The notes under the pieces are model-generated. The model worked only from the letters and a program-made list of their open reading frames with translations. It was not told where the DNA came from and searched no databases. A stretch of 64,000 nucleotides of DNA, from contig NZ_OUNR01000001.1 of assembly GCF_900403705.1 (NCBI RefSeq), positions 620,001 through 684,000 of the forward strand, given 5' to 3'. How positions within the stretch are numbered: the first letter of the stretch is position 1; every line of letters begins with the position of its first letter. The position numbers and the translations under genes are program-made. Of this stretch, positions 63,067 to 64,000 are shown one piece after another. This DNA is from Nitrospira lenta (GTDB taxonomy: Bacteria; Nitrospirota; Nitrospiria; Nitrospirales; Nitrospiraceae).

Positions 63067-63983
63067 ATGGCCGGATACTGCAAACCGGTCATACGCTTCT
63101 TCCCCCTTGCGCGTTCCCAGAAGAAACCCACCGCATTGACAGCCTGCGCGACAACGAGCAACGGCACAACCAGCATCGCCTTCCCGAACGGGATCTTTCC
63201 GAACGGATAGGCGAGCATCTTGACGTAGAAACCGGGCGACTCGACTTTCATCGGTTGCTGTCGTTGACGTGCTCGAAGCCGATGGTAATAATAGGCGCCG
63301 CCCCCATAATGAAAATGCTGACGGAGGAAGGTCTTCGCCGTCAGGTGATGCGCATGATAGACCACCGCTTCCGGCGCATACATCAGCCGATAGCCCCGGT
63401 GCTGCCAGCGATCGCACAACTCGCGATCTTCGCCCGCGGATCGAGGGAACGAGAGGTCAAACCCTCCGATGTCGCGGAACGGCTTGGCCGGAAACGCCAG
63501 GTTGCAGGAGGGGAAAAATCGCACCCTTTCAGGGGCACCGCTATAGTACGCGAGGAGATATGAGACCAGCAGTTGGCTTGCGGCCGAGTACAGATTCTGT
63601 GTGAGCGCATTGTACGTTTCCCCGCCGACCGCGCTATCCGGCGATGCGGCAAATCGTACCGCCAAGGTCTCCAGCCAGTTCGGCGCGGGAGCACAGTCGT
63701 CATCGGTAAAGATGAGAAAATCGCCTGAGGCCTCAATGGCTCCCTTATTTCGCGCCGTCGCCGGGCCGGCATTTTCCTGCCGCAGGAGCGTGAGCGTAAG
63801 CACGCCCTGGAACGGCTTCACCACTTCATCCAACGGCGTGAGTCCCCCGTCGTCCACCACGATCACTTCAAAGCGATCATGCGGGTAGTCAAGACGGCTA
63901 CAAGCTCGTAGACAAACCGCGAGTTGGTCAGGCCGGTTGTAGGTCGGAATCACAATTGAAATGAACGGACGCTCTTTCTTCAT
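63063..63983 (-). CDS. Family 2 glycosyltransferase
   Basis: 306 residues of GT-A fold: SIVIPTYNRPDQLAVCLRAC at the start, VDDGGLTPLDEVV, NAGPATARNKGAIEASGDFLIFTDDDCAP with the metal-binding DDD near 94-96, and FPRSAGEDRELCDRWQHRGYRL (ED motif, acceptor site). A C-terminal hydrophobic stretch (PFGKAMLVVPLLVVAQAVNAVGFFW) probably holds it at the membrane. The transferred sugar is unknown. First gene of the polysaccharide group within the window. Confidence 0.9.
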   Translation of the reverse strand: MKKERPFISIVIPTYNRPDQLAVCLRACSRLDYPHDRFEVIVVDDGGLTPLDEVVKPFQGVLTLTLLRQENAGPATARNKGAIEASGDFLIFTDDDCAPAPNWLETLAVRFAASPDSAVGGETYNALTQNLYSAASQLLVSYLLAYYSGAPERVRFFPSCNLAFPAKPFRDIGGFDLSFPRSAGEDRELCDRWQHRGYRLMYAPEAVVYHAHHLTAKTFLRQHFHYGGGAYYYHRLRARQRQQPMKVESPGFYVKMLAYPFGKIPFGKAMLVVPLLVVAQAVNAVGFFWERARGKKRMTGLQYPAI

Positions 63984-64000
63984 AATGCCTCACCCGGCTA

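Noticed and set aside
63067-63417. Longer N-terminus for the SGNH-like protein
   Set aside because: It lies inside the GT2 gene in another frame and has no similarity to the family; ATG 63066 with a stop/start overlap is better.

Overview
The window is GC-rich, densely coding bacterial chromosome with no rRNA, tRNA, CRISPR array or insertion sequence that I can recognise. The gene content (Gram-negative outer-membrane functions, a complete division and cell-wall cluster, type IV pilus genes, PilZ proteins, a folate/one-carbon operon) and the style of the proteins fit a member of the Nitrospirota, most likely Nitrospira. That assignment is inference from gene order and protein flavour; no marker gene was compared.

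Layout. 1-4.4 kb (+): the end of a hybrid kinase/phosphorelay protein, a REC-PAS-GGDEF-EAL regulator, an ApaH-like phosphatase and a DUF309 protein. 4.4-8.8 kb (-): a fatty acid hydroxylase family membrane protein, an unknown protein, and a folD-metF-panB operon producing and using methylene-tetrahydrofolate. 9-10.7 kb (+): an exported beta-propeller and a Cys/His-rich unknown, translationally coupled. 10.7-24.7 kb (-): a long housekeeping stretch. In transcription order it reads ispE, prs, rplY, pth, pagL-like, rpsF, ssb, rpsR, yceD, rpmF, plsX, fabH, fabD, fabG, acpP, fabF, rnc, exported cyclophilin, PilZ. 24.7-29.2 kb (-): pilC and a PilS/PilR-type two-component system. 29.3-34.8 kb: pgsA, a small unknown protein, a serine hydrolase, and the divIVA-yggT-proC-yggS-pgeF group lying downstream of ftsZ. 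34.8-52.6 kb (-): the dcw cluster, transcribed rsmH-ftsL-ftsI-murE-murF-mraY-murD-ftsW-murG-murC-murB-ddl-ftsQ-ftsA-ftsZ, with many stop/start overlaps and no mraZ. 52.8-60.6 kb: an exported repeat protein, a beta-propeller lipoprotein, yajQ, cstA, a degenerate stretch, a PilZ protein and an M48 protease with a helical repeat tail. 60.6-64 kb (-): a surface polysaccharide group (GT2 glycosyltransferase, SGNH-like membrane protein, Wzx-type flippase).

The least expected signals are these. (1) Two copies of a palindromic intergenic element sit at the stop codons of folD and cstA. They share a core of about 54 bp with covarying stems, but have unrelated, self-complementary outer arms. (2) A decayed duplicate of the plsX translation start lies just upstream of plsX and is still open as a 45-codon ORF that ends at the plsX ATG. 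(3) FtsZ has two PTFLR tail motifs. (4) An exported protein carries seven 10-residue and six 9-residue repeats. (5) The ssb in the ribosomal operon lacks the usual acidic tip. (6) A hairpin covers the Shine-Dalgarno of the hydroxylase-family gene. Several sigma70-like promoters could be read by eye (upstream of folD, the beta-propeller gene, rpsF, prs, pilC, pgsA, the 105-residue protein and the M48 protease).
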